Shown here: positions 1 to 9,157 of the stretch, piece by piece
Layout: each line of letters begins with the position of its first letter
How positions within the stretch are numbered: the stretch's first letter is position 1
Assembly (NCBI GenBank): GCA_017461365.1
Contig: JAFTYG010000006.1
Location: 62,001 to 126,000 of the forward strand
DNA: 64,000 nucleotides
DNA from: Clostridia bacterium
GTDB lineage: Bacteria; Bacillota; Clostridia; Oscillospirales; CAG-272
Direction: 5' to 3'
Notes under the pieces: generated by a model
The model's database searches: none
What the model saw: only the letters and a program-made list of their open reading frames with translations
Told to the model about the DNA's origin: nothing
Program-made: the position numbers and the translations under genes

Positions 1-1158
1 GAGAGGGGCGGATTTCTTAAAAGATGCGCCGAAAAGCTCTGCCGCGCGGCAAAGGAAATAAAGGGACTTGACCTTTGCGCTGTCAGTGACACGGAAGCCC
101 CCGTAGAGCACGAGATACTCATAGGTAATACAAATCGCGCTGAGACGGCAAAATTTAAAGAGGGCGTTACCCTCGGCCCTCTTGAATACAGAATGGGCTT
201 GGAGAGTGGAAAATACGTCATAGTCGGAGACGGGCTTATGTCTGTTTCTTACGGCGTTGACAGATTTATTTCCGAATTTCTCTCTGAGGAGGGAAGAGAG
301 ATGAGCGGAGAGGTTATTACGGAGTCTAAGTTCGACGGATGCGTTGAGCGTCCCGAGGGAACAGACCTGCGCATAATCACCGCAAATCTTATGTTTGAAA
401 AATGGGCAAGAATATCGTACGGAGAAGAGGGCTTTATGCCGAACTACGTAAGAGCCGAGGCGTTCAGGATAATGCTTGACGCTTACAAGCCCGACGTGCT
501 CGGACTTCAGGAGTGCTCCCCCGATTGGCACGGAATACTTGCCGATACGGTAGAGTCGAAGGATTGGGGCTTTGTAGCCCCTGGTAAGGTGGATGACTCC
601 AACGGAGAAACGATACTTTGCTATAACAAAAACACGGTCACCTTTGTGAACGGAGGACATATTTCATATCCCGAGTTCGCGCAGACCAGCCGTATCTGCT
701 CAGGTCTTTTCCAATTGAAGGACGGAACGGGAAGAAAATTCCTGTTCTATACTACCCACTGGTCGTGGAACCGTCCTGAGATCGCGGATATGGAAATGCG
801 TTTCTATTCCGATACAGTAAACAGAATGAGGGCGGAAAACGGAGGAATTCCCGCGTTCTGCACAGCCGATTTCAATACGGGTTATCGCTCGGAGAGGTAT
901 CTCGGCTTTGTAGAGAGGGCAGATCTTGCCGATACCTTTGATATTGCAAAGGAAAACGGAGCGACGGTAAACGAGATATTCGCATTTGGACGTCCCGGAG
1001 ACGACAGCAGAGGAAGCGCACCTTACGCTGAGGGAGTGGATCACATCTTCGGTCCTAAGGATATGAGAGTGTACAGACACGAAACACTCTTGAAAAACAG
1101 AATGGTCGATATGTCCGACCACACCCCGAGATGCGCGGACGTAGCTTGGGATAAATAA
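1..1158 (+). CDS. Endonuclease/exonuclease/phosphatase-fold protein (5' partial)
   Basis: The reading frame is open from the first base of the window, so the start lies upstream and Met codons near 193 are internal. The C-terminal ~270 residues carry the EEP fold (DNase I/sphingomyelinase type): a metal-binding Glu in LGLQE (codon 511-513), the DFNT motif (from 868) and the SDHTP motif with the catalytic His at 1120-1122. About 110 residues precede it, including IGNTNRAET and GDGLMSVSYGVDRF. They resemble the small accessory domain at the N-terminus of surface carbohydrate-active proteins (inference). The substrate could be a phosphodiester or phosphomonoester; the sequence does not decide. 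It is followed after 49 bases by a solute-binding lipoprotein gene in the same direction, which suggests a surface-glycan setting. Confidence 0.75.
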   Translation, partial: ERGGFLKRCAEKLCRAAKEIKGLDLCAVSDTEAPVEHEILIGNTNRAETAKFKEGVTLGPLEYRMGLESGKYVIVGDGLMSVSYGVDRFISEFLSEEGREMSGEVITESKFDGCVERPEGTDLRIITANLMFEKWARISYGEEGFMPNYVRAEAFRIMLDAYKPDVLGLQECSPDWHGILADTVESKDWGFVAPGKVDDSNGETILCYNKNTVTFVNGGHISYPEFAQTSRICSGLFQLKDGTGRKFLFYTTHWSWNRPEIADMEMRFYSDTVNRMRAENGGIPAFCTADFNTGYRSERYLGFVERADLADTFDIAKENGATVNEIFAFGRPGDDSRGSAPYAEGVDHIFGPKDMRVYRHETLLKNRMVDMSDHTPRCADVAWDK

Positions 1159-1207
1159 AAAAGGCTTTTCTCATCAAAAATAAAAAATTTAAAGAAAGGA
1201 TGAAACG

Positions 1208-2683
1208 ATGATGAAGAAAACAATAAAAACAATTTGCGGTCTTATGGCGCTGCTTATGCTTCTTTCGATGCTCGTCGCTTGTAATACAGGCAAGGGCGAT
1301 GACAACAAGGACAGCGAAAGCGGCGGCTCGGAAAGCACAACGGACACAACGAAAAATGATGTTGTTGACACCACCCCCGAGATCCTCTACGACGAAAACG
1401 GATACGAGCTCGATACTATTCCAGAGGATCTCAACTTCGGCGGCCGTGACTTTACCGTGCTTGCATGGAGCGAGTGGGTAAAGCAGGACTTTATGACGAC
1501 CGAGGGTATTGTATGGAACGATGAGCTCTACAAGCGTCAGCTTAATATTGAGCAGAGACTCGGAGTTACCATCAAGGTAAAGCAGGAGAAGGGAAGCTGG
1601 GATTACAGAAGCGACTTTGTCAAGGTAGTTGAAAACGAGATGGTATCGTCATCCGATTGCGCGTACGACCTTGTTCTTTGCTACGGCGCTACGGTCGGCG
1701 GTCTTACAACAAAGGGTTATACCGCTAATCTCCATGATCTCCAGTATATGAACTTTGATAAGCCCTGGTGGCACGACGACCAGGTAGAGGCGTGCAGTAT
1801 AAACGGAAAGCTTTACTTTGTAGCGGGCGATGCTACCACAACGACGGCGCAGACTCTTTGCTGTGTGTACGGCAACGAGAAGGAGCTTGAAAAGTACGGC
1901 TTTACCGATCTTTACGATATGGTATATGACGGCAAGTGGACTATCGAGGAAATGAAGCGTATGTCACTTTACAATACCACCGATACGACAATGAAAGGTC
2001 TTACCATAGCGGGCTCTATGCAAGGTCCTCTCCTTGCGGGCGCGGGATATAAGTACGTAAGCCACGATGAAAGCGGACTTATCTGCGTTTCCCAAAACCT
2101 GAACGATTCAAAGGTACATTCGCTGTTCGCAACTCTTCAGGATATAATCTGCAATCACGAAAACGTTGATTACAACGTAAATAACTCTACTTTTGCAGAA
2201 GGAAAGGCATTCTTCCATCTCGGTCAGGTATCCGATATGACAAACTTCGCAAAGACTGCGACCTTTGACTTTATCGTTCTGCCAATGCCTAAGTACGACA
2301 CCGATCAGGAAGCATATCACTGCATCCCCGGTTCCTGGAACGCATACTACTGCGTACCCTTCAACGTAAAGGATGACGATTGCTCGGGCGCTGTACTCGA
2401 GGCTCTCGGCTCTTACGGTCACCGCCTTGTAGTTCCCACCGTGCTTGACGAGTGCTTCTCTCTCAAGTTTGTATCCGATCCCGAGGATTCGGCAATGGTA
2501 CAGTACGTTTACAGTACGCTTACCGTTGATGCGGCTCACGTATTCGCATCTGACGCGGTAGGAAATCTTCATACGGCATTCCACGGTATAGGAAGAGCTA
2601 CCGATAGCTGGACTACCATCTACAATACGGGTATCGACTCGTGGAACCAGAAGATAATGATACTTAATAATCAGTGTAAGTAA
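1208..2683 (+). CDS. Extracellular solute-binding lipoprotein (ABC sugar-uptake type)
   Basis: 491 residues. The N-terminus has basic residues, a hydrophobic stretch (about 10-24) and the lipobox LVAC, so Cys25 or nearby would be lipidated and anchored outside the membrane. A Ser/Thr/Asp-rich linker (~28-60) follows, then a periplasmic-binding-protein-like body (AWSEW, NIEQRLGV, YDLVLCYGATVGGL, FHLGQVSDM), as in family 1 solute-binding proteins for oligosaccharides. The ribosome site GAAAGGA (1194-1200) sits 7 bases before the first ATG; a second ATG at 1211 is an alternative. No permease or ATPase gene is adjacent, which is unusual, so it may serve a remote permease or act as a surface sugar-binding protein. 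The ligand is unknown. Confidence 0.7.
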   Translation: MMKKTIKTICGLMALLMLLSMLVACNTGKGDDNKDSESGGSESTTDTTKNDVVDTTPEILYDENGYELDTIPEDLNFGGRDFTVLAWSEWVKQDFMTTEGIVWNDELYKRQLNIEQRLGVTIKVKQEKGSWDYRSDFVKVVENEMVSSSDCAYDLVLCYGATVGGLTTKGYTANLHDLQYMNFDKPWWHDDQVEACSINGKLYFVAGDATTTTAQTLCCVYGNEKELEKYGFTDLYDMVYDGKWTIEEMKRMSLYNTTDTTMKGLTIAGSMQGPLLAGAGYKYVSHDESGLICVSQNLNDSKVHSLFATLQDIICNHENVDYNVNNSTFAEGKAFFHLGQVSDMTNFAKTATFDFIVLPMPKYDTDQEAYHCIPGSWNAYYCVPFNVKDDDCSGAVLEALGSYGHRLVVPTVLDECFSLKFVSDPEDSAMVQYVYSTLTVDAAHVFASDAVGNLHTAFHGIGRATDSWTTIYNTGIDSWNQKIMILNNQCK

Positions 2684-2734
2684 AAAGCTCTGTACGTCAG
2701 AGTAAAAAATAAATAAAAAAAGGAGAAAAACAGT

Positions 2735-5119
2735 ATGAAACTCAGCAGATCTAAGCTTTTATCGATCCTCCTTTGCGTGTGCCTTGTTATTCCCGCGTTC
2801 GCGGTAGGGACCTTCCCGATAGCAAATGCGGCTGAATACACCGAAAAGGAGATCACGGCGACCAACACTTACGACCAATTGACACCCATTGCAAGCGCTA
2901 CTCTCGAGGAAGAGAACGGCGTTTACAGCATCGCGAGCGCAGACGATTGGGATGCGCTCGTAGCTAAGAATTCCGACTTTGCAGGTAAGACTATAGTATT
3001 TACCGCAGACCTCGACCTCACGGGTAAGAGCTCTCTTGCCGCTCTTGCAGGTAAGCTCGACGGCAACGGTAAAAAGGTAACGGGACTTACCACCGCTCTT
3101 ATCACAAAGCTCTCCGATGGCGCTGAGGTTATAAACCTCACCGTTGAGGGCGCTAAGGTAACGAGCGCAGCAAGTGAGAACACAGCAGTCATCGCAGGCG
3201 AGGCTGTAGCTGCTACTCAGATAAAGATAACCAATGTAGCCGTAAAGAACGCTGAGATCAGCGGACTTGGCTCTACATTTGCAGGTATCGTAGGTCTGCA
3301 TTCGGGCGAAGGCAAGCTGACTCTTACAAACTGCACAGTAAGCGGAACCGTTAAGGGAAGTGCTACCGAGACCGAGATGCACATCGGCGGTATGGTAGGT
3401 AAGGTAAACGCGTCAACAGGCTCGGTTGAGCTCTACAACTGTAAGAATAGCGCGACTCTTTCGATCGACGTAGCTAAGAACACATATTTTGGCGGAATGG
3501 TCGGTGACGGCTATGCAGTTACTGCGGACGGATGTGTAAACGACGGAAGTATCATCGACATTGAGGGCTCATATCACCTTCGTATGGGAGGTGTCGCAGG
3601 AAGAATTCGCGGCGGTAAAGTAACGCTCACCGATTGCGTAAACAACGGTGATATTACAAGTAATGTAAACTCAAGCGCGCATACCAACCTTACTGCAGGT
3701 ATGGTGGCTGACCTTTCGGGAAGCGGAGCGGTCACGCTTACCCGTTGCGAAAACAACGGAGACGTTTTCGGCGGCAGTAAGGCAACGGCGGCAGGTAAAT
3801 CGGGTGGTCTTATAGGCTACAACTGCGCAGGCGATACAAAAGTTACAGACTGTATAAACACAGGAAACATCAAGGGTACGTTTGCAGTAGGCGGTCTTAT
3901 TGCCGACAGCAGAAGAAACCTCTATTTTACTAACTGTGTAAACTATGGAGATCTCGAGAGCTACGACAGCGGTAAGAAAGATTGCGGTGATATTGGCGGT
4001 ATGGTAGGATACTGTAATGATACCTCCAAGACAACAAGCGCGATTAACTGCAAAAACTACGGTGATGTTACAGGTCCCGATGCGTCAGGCGGTATTATCG
4101 GTATGGGTAAGGGACATATCATCATTACCGAGTGCTATAACGAGGGTAATGTAAAAGGTAAGCTTCATGGCGTTGGAGGTATCCTCGGCTTTGGAAGAAA
4201 CGATTTTGCCATTACTCTTTGCGTAAATAAGGGCAACGCTTACGGAGATTACGATGCCGAAACAGGAAAAGTTACCAATTCGGGAGTAGGCGGTGACAGA
4301 CACGCAGGCGGTATCCTCGGATATGCTTACCTTGACGGAACAACAGCTTCCTCTATTAAGAACTGCCTGAACTTCGGTGACGTTGCCGATACGGTAAACG
4401 CAGGCGGAATTATCGGTTTGTTGACAAATACTCAGGCAGCCTTCACTCTTGAAAGCTGCGCATCCTTCGGTAATGTTACCGCAGGAAACAACGCGGGCGT
4501 TATTGTCGGACGCTTTAATTCAACTCCCTCTGTTGACGTTAAGAATTGTACGGGTGACGGCGTGCTTGATTATCAGTACACGTCGGGCGTAAATAAGGGC
4601 GTTCTTGTAGGCTGTAAGAAGAACCAGACCTACACAAACAGCACAGCTACCGCTACTATCGACGGCGTTAAAACTCTCTCCGTAAACGGAACAGAGAGCG
4701 CAGCGGCTGACAATGCGGCTCTTATCACGGCTCTCAAGATAGCAAGCGTTGATACACAGGTAAGCGCAGATAAGACCACGGCTATCTTCGTTGCGGGCGT
4801 AAACAGCCTTGAAGGACTTTCCGCAACGGGATTTGAGGTATTGAAGATAAACGGCGAGGGCAAAATATCCAACATCCTCACAAAGACATCCGAGAAGATA
4901 TTTACAGGTCTTAACGGCTATGACGATAACGGCGCGGCTGTAACTACCTCCGCGTCTGCATATGAGGTAGCTTATATGACGGCTATGGAGATATACAACA
5001 TCCCCACAGACGAGACAGTTACTTACGTTTACCGTCCCTTTGTTGTTGCAGAGGACGGCGAGACCGTTACCTACGGTACGACAAGCTACGTTACGTTCGA
5101 AGCAGCAGTACAGCAGTAA
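2735..5119 (+). CDS. Secreted GLUG-repeat protein
   Basis: 794 residues with a signal peptide (about 1-32, ending ...IANA-AEY). The body, roughly 40-620, is a long series of short repeats in which GG[MI][VI]G recurs every 30-45 residues together with NC.N.G.[VI] elements. This is the pattern of GLUG motif beta-helix proteins found in bacterial adhesins and IgA-peptidase-like proteins. The last ~90 residues form a different beta-rich module (TYVYRPFVVAEDGETVTYG) that resembles the C-terminus of the protein at 52467. There is no LPXTG motif. The ribosome site AAAAGGAG lies just before ATG 2735. A 46-residue peptide gene follows after 21 bases. Likely a surface or secreted adhesin or glycan-binding structure; the partner is unknown. 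Confidence 0.7.
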   Translation: MKLSRSKLLSILLCVCLVIPAFAVGTFPIANAAEYTEKEITATNTYDQLTPIASATLEEENGVYSIASADDWDALVAKNSDFAGKTIVFTADLDLTGKSSLAALAGKLDGNGKKVTGLTTALITKLSDGAEVINLTVEGAKVTSAASENTAVIAGEAVAATQIKITNVAVKNAEISGLGSTFAGIVGLHSGEGKLTLTNCTVSGTVKGSATETEMHIGGMVGKVNASTGSVELYNCKNSATLSIDVAKNTYFGGMVGDGYAVTADGCVNDGSIIDIEGSYHLRMGGVAGRIRGGKVTLTDCVNNGDITSNVNSSAHTNLTAGMVADLSGSGAVTLTRCENNGDVFGGSKATAAGKSGGLIGYNCAGDTKVTDCINTGNIKGTFAVGGLIADSRRNLYFTNCVNYGDLESYDSGKKDCGDIGGMVGYCNDTSKTTSAINCKNYGDVTGPDASGGIIGMGKGHIIITECYNEGNVKGKLHGVGGILGFGRNDFAITLCVNKGNAYGDYDAETGKVTNSGVGGDRHAGGILGYAYLDGTTASSIKNCLNFGDVADTVNAGGIIGLLTNTQAAFTLESCASFGNVTAGNNAGVIVGRFNSTPSVDVKNCTGDGVLDYQYTSGVNKGVLVGCKKNQTYTNSTATATIDGVKTLSVNGTESAAADNAALITALKIASVDTQVSADKTTAIFVAGVNSLEGLSATGFEVLKINGEGKISNILTKTSEKIFTGLNGYDDNGAAVTTSASAYEVAYMTAMEIYNIPTDETVTYVYRPFVVAEDGETVTYGTTSYVTFEAAVQQ

Positions 5120-5140
5120 AAAATAAAGGAGGATACTTCA

Positions 5141-5281
5141 ATGAAAAAATATATTGATCCTAAGCTTGAGCTTATCTCCTTTTCTACCGAGGAAGTAATG
5201 TTTATTACGGTCAGCGGTAACGCAGATATACGCGTCGATGACGGCGAGTTCGACCTCGACGGAAGCGCGTACGGTATGTGA
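5141..5281 (+). CDS. Small peptide of the YxxP...ExxxxxSxSG type, downstream of the GLUG protein
   Basis: 46 residues with a strong ribosome site (AAAGGAGG, 5126-5133) 7 bases before ATG 5141. Its stop is followed after one base by the lipoprotein start at 5283, so it sits in a tight transcription unit. It begins MKKYIDPKLELISFS, continues TEEVMFITVSG and ends with an acidic tail. It has no signal peptide and no membrane segment. A second peptide with the same spacing of Y, P, Ser, Glu and SG lies at 55897, also directly after a GLUG-domain secreted protein. I do not recognise a characterised family. A precursor peptide, a secretion partner or a regulatory peptide are all possible. Confidence 0.65.
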   Translation: MKKYIDPKLELISFSTEEVMFITVSGNADIRVDDGEFDLDGSAYGM

Positions 5282-5282
5282 T

Positions 5283-6467
5283 ATGAAGAAGCTATTAAGT
5301 CTTTTACTCACGTTTATGCTCGTTCTCCTTTGCCTTGCGTCCTGCGCGGACAATAGAGGAGAGAATGAGGACAGCTCAACTGACGTATCTTCGGATACGT
5401 CGGTTGAGACAAATGAAGATACAACGGATGATGAGGATGACGAATTCATTCCCACAAGTGATAAAAAATCCCTGAGAATAAACTACAATACCGCAGGCAT
5501 CCACGTATTTGGTAAGAGAGTTTTTGAGGACAGAAATTATCTCGCCTGCGATTACAGCGGCTCGGGAATAGAGTTTGTTATCGAGGCTGAGGGCGGAGAT
5601 CTCAACGTTGTAACCCGAACAAGCGCAGAGTGCAGATTTCTTGTTACGCTTGACGGCGAGGTGCAGACCTATGACGGCAAGGCTTACGCAACGGTAAACG
5701 GAGACGGAAATATCGTTGTCTCAAAGCTCACGGCGGGCAAGCATACCGTGAAGATCGTAAAGCTCACAAGCTATGAGACCTCACGCGCGGTATTCCGTAC
5801 GCTTGAGTTCTACGGTACGTTCCTTACAAAAGAAGTCTCCGCGGATAATGAGGGCTACATTGAGTTCCTCGGCGGCTCTGCGGCGGCGGGACTTTGCGCC
5901 GACGGCAGTGAGGACGCGACCTTGGCGTATGCTTACGACCTTGCGCTCAGAGCCCAGACCGAGTACACGATAATGGCTCTTGCGGACGAGGGGCTTATTT
6001 CTGATATTTCGAAAGCTTATCTTTGCACAAGCATTGAGCGCGACGCAAGCACGGAGTATGATTTTGCTCTGACTCCGAGCCTTACCGTTATCCACGTTGG
6101 AAGTAACGGACAGGACGCAGAGACGTTTGCGGCAGCGTACAAGAAGCTTTGCGAGGCTGTTAAGGAAAACAACGGCAAGCTCTCTAAAGTGCTTTGCGTC
6201 TATTCGAATACCGACACTGTAGCTCTCGGAGCCGTTACAACGGTTTGCGCAGAGCTCGGCGGTGAAGAGGCGGGAATGTTCTCGATAGGCGTGAGCGTTA
6301 AGGACAGCGGAGCACTGAGCGCGGCTGAGCAGAAGGCTCTTGCCGATGCGATAGCTCCCGCTATGGAAAAGGCTCTCGAGGCAGAGGTCACTGCGGGCGC
6401 GGTAGATACCGAGACGGGCGATCCCGATATTAAGATCGACAACAACTCTCCCGAATGGTATGCCTAA
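5283..6467 (+). CDS. Lipoprotein with degenerate CE2/SGNH esterase-like architecture
   Basis: 394 residues from ATG 5283 (MKKLLSLLLTFMLVL, lipobox LASC, then an acidic Ser/Thr linker). An upstream in-frame ATG at 5238 would overlap the small peptide gene and spoil the signal peptide, so 5283 is preferred. Residues ~75-185 look like the N-terminal jelly-roll domain of carbohydrate esterase family 2. From ~190 an SGNH-like domain begins: IEFLGGSAAAG matches the IEFIGDSITCG block with the Ser kept but the Asp lost. VIHVGSNGQD stands where GTND is expected, and I see no clear catalytic DxxH near the C-terminus. It may therefore be an inactive, carbohydrate-binding relative. It is co-oriented with the GLUG protein and followed by a terminator. 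Confidence 0.55.
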   Translation: MKKLLSLLLTFMLVLLCLASCADNRGENEDSSTDVSSDTSVETNEDTTDDEDDEFIPTSDKKSLRINYNTAGIHVFGKRVFEDRNYLACDYSGSGIEFVIEAEGGDLNVVTRTSAECRFLVTLDGEVQTYDGKAYATVNGDGNIVVSKLTAGKHTVKIVKLTSYETSRAVFRTLEFYGTFLTKEVSADNEGYIEFLGGSAAAGLCADGSEDATLAYAYDLALRAQTEYTIMALADEGLISDISKAYLCTSIERDASTEYDFALTPSLTVIHVGSNGQDAETFAAAYKKLCEAVKENNGKLSKVLCVYSNTDTVALGAVTTVCAELGGEEAGMFSIGVSVKDSGALSAAEQKALADAIAPAMEKALEAEVTAGAVDTETGDPDIKIDNNSPEWYA

Positions 6468-6478
6468 ATAATTAAATA

Positions 6479-6525
6479 AAGATCCTACTCCTTTGCCATT
6501 GGGCAGAAGAGTAGGATCTTTTTAC
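6479..6525. terminator. Bidirectional rho-independent terminator
   Basis: GATCCTACTC (6481-6490) pairs with GAGTAGGATC (6509-6518), with A runs before and T runs after. It lies between convergent genes ending at 6467 (+) and 6522 (-), and probably ends both units. Confidence 0.8.
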
Positions 6526-7226
6526 TGTTTATTTATGTATTCTGAGAGAAGATCGGGGAAGTTTACCGTCATTCCGTCGACGCCGCAATCATACGCGTAT
6601 CTCATAAGCTCGGGAGTAGTAACGCCCCAGGCGCGTACCGAATATCCGAGCTTGTGCCACGCATCTACCTTTTCGGCGGTTATGTTCTCCGCTTTGGGGC
6701 AGAGCTGCTCACCATTACAGCTTTTCATACGTTCAAGCATCTCACCGTCAAAATCCTTTGCAAGCCAGCCTATGCGGTATGAGGGTGAAAGCTCTCTTAC
6801 GCGCTCGAGATATTCCATGTGGAAAGAGGTGATCACCGTTCGCTCGCGTGTAGCGTAAGCGTCGAGAAGCCCGAGCACCTCCTCTTCAATTCCGTCGTCC
6901 TTCAGTTCAATAGCAAGCATCAGCTCGGAGCGCCCGAATTTTTTCAGAAAGTCCTCAAACCGAACTATAACGTCGGTCGAGCCGTTTTCGGGGTGGCGTA
7001 TGGGCATACAGAGAAGCTCCGCATACATATAGTCTGAGCAAGCACCCTCACAGCCCGTCATGCGCGCTAAGGTATTGTCGTGAAAGAGAACGGGCACGCC
7101 GTCCTTTGTCATTCTTACGTCGGTCTCAATGCCGTTTGCACCCATCCTGACTCCGAGATCAAAGGCGCTCATAGTATTTTCGGGAGCATATGAGCTTGCT
7201 CCGCGATGAGCATAGTTTATAAACAT
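6522..7226 (-). CDS. Glycerophosphodiester phosphodiesterase
   Basis: 234 residues, the usual length for cytoplasmic GDPD (UgpQ-type) enzymes, which hydrolyse glycerophosphodiesters to glycerol-3-phosphate plus alcohol. It has the N-terminal HRGASSYAPENT block with catalytic His7, then IETDVRMTKDG and VLFHD (second catalytic His), and the C-terminal VRAWGVTTPELM and GVDGMTVNFPD elements of the TIM barrel. No signal peptide. The ATG at 7226 has only a distant GGAG, and an in-frame TAA lies just upstream, so no better start exists. It is the last gene of the probable capsule-regulation operon, 26 bases after the M20 gene, and shares the terminator at 6479-6525. It may recycle head-groups from lipid or teichoic-type polymers (inference). 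Confidence 0.88.
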   Translation of the reverse strand: MFINYAHRGASSYAPENTMSAFDLGVRMGANGIETDVRMTKDGVPVLFHDNTLARMTGCEGACSDYMYAELLCMPIRHPENGSTDVIVRFEDFLKKFGRSELMLAIELKDDGIEEEVLGLLDAYATRERTVITSFHMEYLERVRELSPSYRIGWLAKDFDGEMLERMKSCNGEQLCPKAENITAEKVDAWHKLGYSVRAWGVTTPELMRYAYDCGVDGMTVNFPDLLSEYINKQ

Positions 7227-7252
7227 AAGTATGTATTATTCTCCTTTACCTA

Positions 7253-8407
7253 TCAGTTGTCGAAATTTATTCCATTCATATTGTCGAGTATAAACTGTAT
7301 AAACACACGCGATCCGATCTCCAACGCGTCCTCGTCAATATCGAATTTATCGGTATGAACGTCGTGATTTATGCCTTTTTCCTCATTCTTTATTCCGAGA
7401 CGGAACATACAACCGGGCTTCAGCCTTGCAAAATATGCAAAATCCTCCCCGCCCATACCTCTTTCGTGCGGAGCTATATTTTCACTTCCTACTACTTTTT
7501 CGGCAGCCGCGCGTATAAGCGCGGTGAGCTTTTCGTCATTTGAGAGAAAAGGATAGTGCTTGACCGTGGTATATTCGACTCTTCCGCCTGCCGTCGAGGC
7601 AATTGATTCGGAGATACATTTTATCCTGCGTATCGCTTTTTCGGCATTTTCATCGCTCCACGTGCGAAGCGTGCAGAACATAGAGCAGTGCTCGGAGATA
7701 ATGTTGTTCGAGGTTCCGCCGTTTATAGTGCCCACGTTAAAGAGCACAGCATCCTTTGCGCGGAATTCCTTTGCGATCATAAATTCGATCGCCGTGTACG
7801 CCTGAACTGCCATGGCGATTGCGTCGATGCCTTCCTGCTGTCTTGCGGCGTGCGCGCTCTTTCCGTAAAAGTCAAGTCGGAAGCCGTCGCTGTTTGCGTT
7901 CCTCGGACCTGCGCTGATGCCTATCTCTCCGACGTTACGCTTTTTGTCGCAGTGAAGCGCTACGATGCAGTCAATATCATCCATTACACCGTCCTCAGCC
8001 ATGAGTCTCGCTCCGCCCGCCGACTCCTCGGCGCTCTGGAACAAGAACTTAACCCGACAGTTTATTTTGTCACGCATTTCGTTAATACGGCGAAGCGTAT
8101 CGAGAACCACCGCCGTGTGCGCATCGTGACCGCACGCGTGCATATGTCCGTCTATTTTCGATTTATACGGTACGTCGTTACGCTCTGTCATCGGAAGCGC
8201 GTCGGTATCGGCGCGCACTCCTATGGTAAAGCCCGACTTTTCGGGGTTTACGGTTGCAACGATACTGCTCTTGCCGTAATCCTCTGTATATTCAACGCCT
8301 ATTTTGTCAAGCTCCTCACGAAGAAGCTTAAGCGTAAGAGGCAGCTCAAAGCCCACCTCGGGATACATATGAAGCTTGCGGCGTATCTGTATTGCATATT
8401 CACTCAT
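7253..8407 (-). CDS. M20D family amidohydrolase/aminoacylase
   Basis: 384 residues. It belongs to the M20D metallopeptidase group (hippurate hydrolase, IAA-amino-acid hydrolase, N-acetyl-diaminopimelate deacetylase). Visible blocks are GVRADTDALPM, the metal-binding GHMHACGHDAHT, QSAEESAGGARLM with catalytic/metal Glu residues, a dimerisation domain in the middle, and GGEDFAYFA with a late metal ligand. It would cleave an N-acyl amino acid in the cytoplasm; the acyl substrate cannot be told from sequence. ATG 8407 has GGAGGAA 7 bases upstream. It lies between the CpsB and GDPD genes and is likely co-transcribed with them. Confidence 0.85.
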   Translation of the reverse strand: MSEYAIQIRRKLHMYPEVGFELPLTLKLLREELDKIGVEYTEDYGKSSIVATVNPEKSGFTIGVRADTDALPMTERNDVPYKSKIDGHMHACGHDAHTAVVLDTLRRINEMRDKINCRVKFLFQSAEESAGGARLMAEDGVMDDIDCIVALHCDKKRNVGEIGISAGPRNANSDGFRLDFYGKSAHAARQQEGIDAIAMAVQAYTAIEFMIAKEFRAKDAVLFNVGTINGGTSNNIISEHCSMFCTLRTWSDENAEKAIRRIKCISESIASTAGGRVEYTTVKHYPFLSNDEKLTALIRAAAEKVVGSENIAPHERGMGGEDFAYFARLKPGCMFRLGIKNEEKGINHDVHTDKFDIDEDALEIGSRVFIQFILDNMNGINFDN

Positions 8408-8458
8408 TTTACGTTCCTCCGACAGACATATTACATACTGTATTTATATTCTGAGTTC

Positions 8459-9157
8459 TTAAATAAATTCGGCGCCATCAAGGAGCTTTGCCGAGCGCTC
8501 CATTATTTTTGTGTATTCGTCGCCAAGCTTTTTCCGAGCCTTGACGAACTGAGAATAGGCCTTTTTATCTACGCCGTGAAGGTCGCTTCCGACAGCGTAT
8601 ATCTGTCCGCTCTCGACAAACGGCGAAACGCATATGCGCGATACCACGTTAAAGAGCGACGCGGTATTTATCTGCGCCAACGCTCCGTATGACAAAAGCC
8701 GTTTCAGCTCCTCGGCTTTGTCGGGCAGATAGCGGTCTATGTGGGCGAGGACTACCGTATATTTGGACGACAGACGCCGAACCTCATATAAAAGCCCCTT
8801 GCTCCATTCTGATTTCGGAAGCTCAAGCAAAAGGATATTCGTACCCCGTATGCAGAGCGTTTCGAGTCCCTCCATATCCTCTATCCCGTCGCAGTAAAGC
8901 ACCTCCGCGCCGATGCATAGCCGAGGGCGGCGGTCAGTGCCCGATATAAGCGCCTCTGCGGCGGCGCTTACGTTTTCGGTGAAACCTGCTACGGTGTGAC
9001 GGTGAGGATAAAAATGAGGAGTCAACACGGCTGTGGAGACTCCTGCATCGTTTATAAGCGCGATCTGCTCCCGTGACGTGTTTATTCCGTCTGAGCCGTG
9101 ATCGGCGCAAGGGAGGATATGCGTGTGAAAATCAATAATGTTTGTCTTTTCTGTCAC
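8459..9157 (-). CDS. CpsB/CapC-type tyrosine-protein phosphatase (PHP fold)
   Basis: 232 residues. The protein opens with IIDFHTHILPCADHGSDG, the metal-binding HxH (His11, His13) of the PHP-domain phosphatases that dephosphorylate the CpsD tyrosine kinase in Gram-positive capsule systems. Later elements are TPHFYPH, LLLELP, LAHIDRY and GSDLHG, each carrying a metal ligand. Its ATG overlaps the stop of the kinase gene by four bases (ATGA), showing translational coupling. Length and order match the CpsB-CpsC-CpsD module, although no polymerase or glycosyltransferase genes follow here. Confidence 0.85.
   Translation of the reverse strand: MTEKTNIIDFHTHILPCADHGSDGINTSREQIALINDAGVSTAVLTPHFYPHRHTVAGFTENVSAAAEALISGTDRRPRLCIGAEVLYCDGIEDMEGLETLCIRGTNILLLELPKSEWSKGLLYEVRRLSSKYTVVLAHIDRYLPDKAEELKRLLSYGALAQINTASLFNVVSRICVSPFVESGQIYAVGSDLHGVDKKAYSQFVKARKKLGDEYTKIMERSAKLLDGAEFI

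Noticed and set aside
3360..4550. Recurring GG[MI][VI]G-coding stretches as a DNA repeat array
   Set aside because: Explained by protein-level GLUG repeats; the DNA copies are diverged and in one reading frame.
7688..8692. A 334-codon plus-strand frame over the M20 and CpsB genes
   Set aside because: Crosses two genes with firm family motifs on the other strand; no ribosome site.
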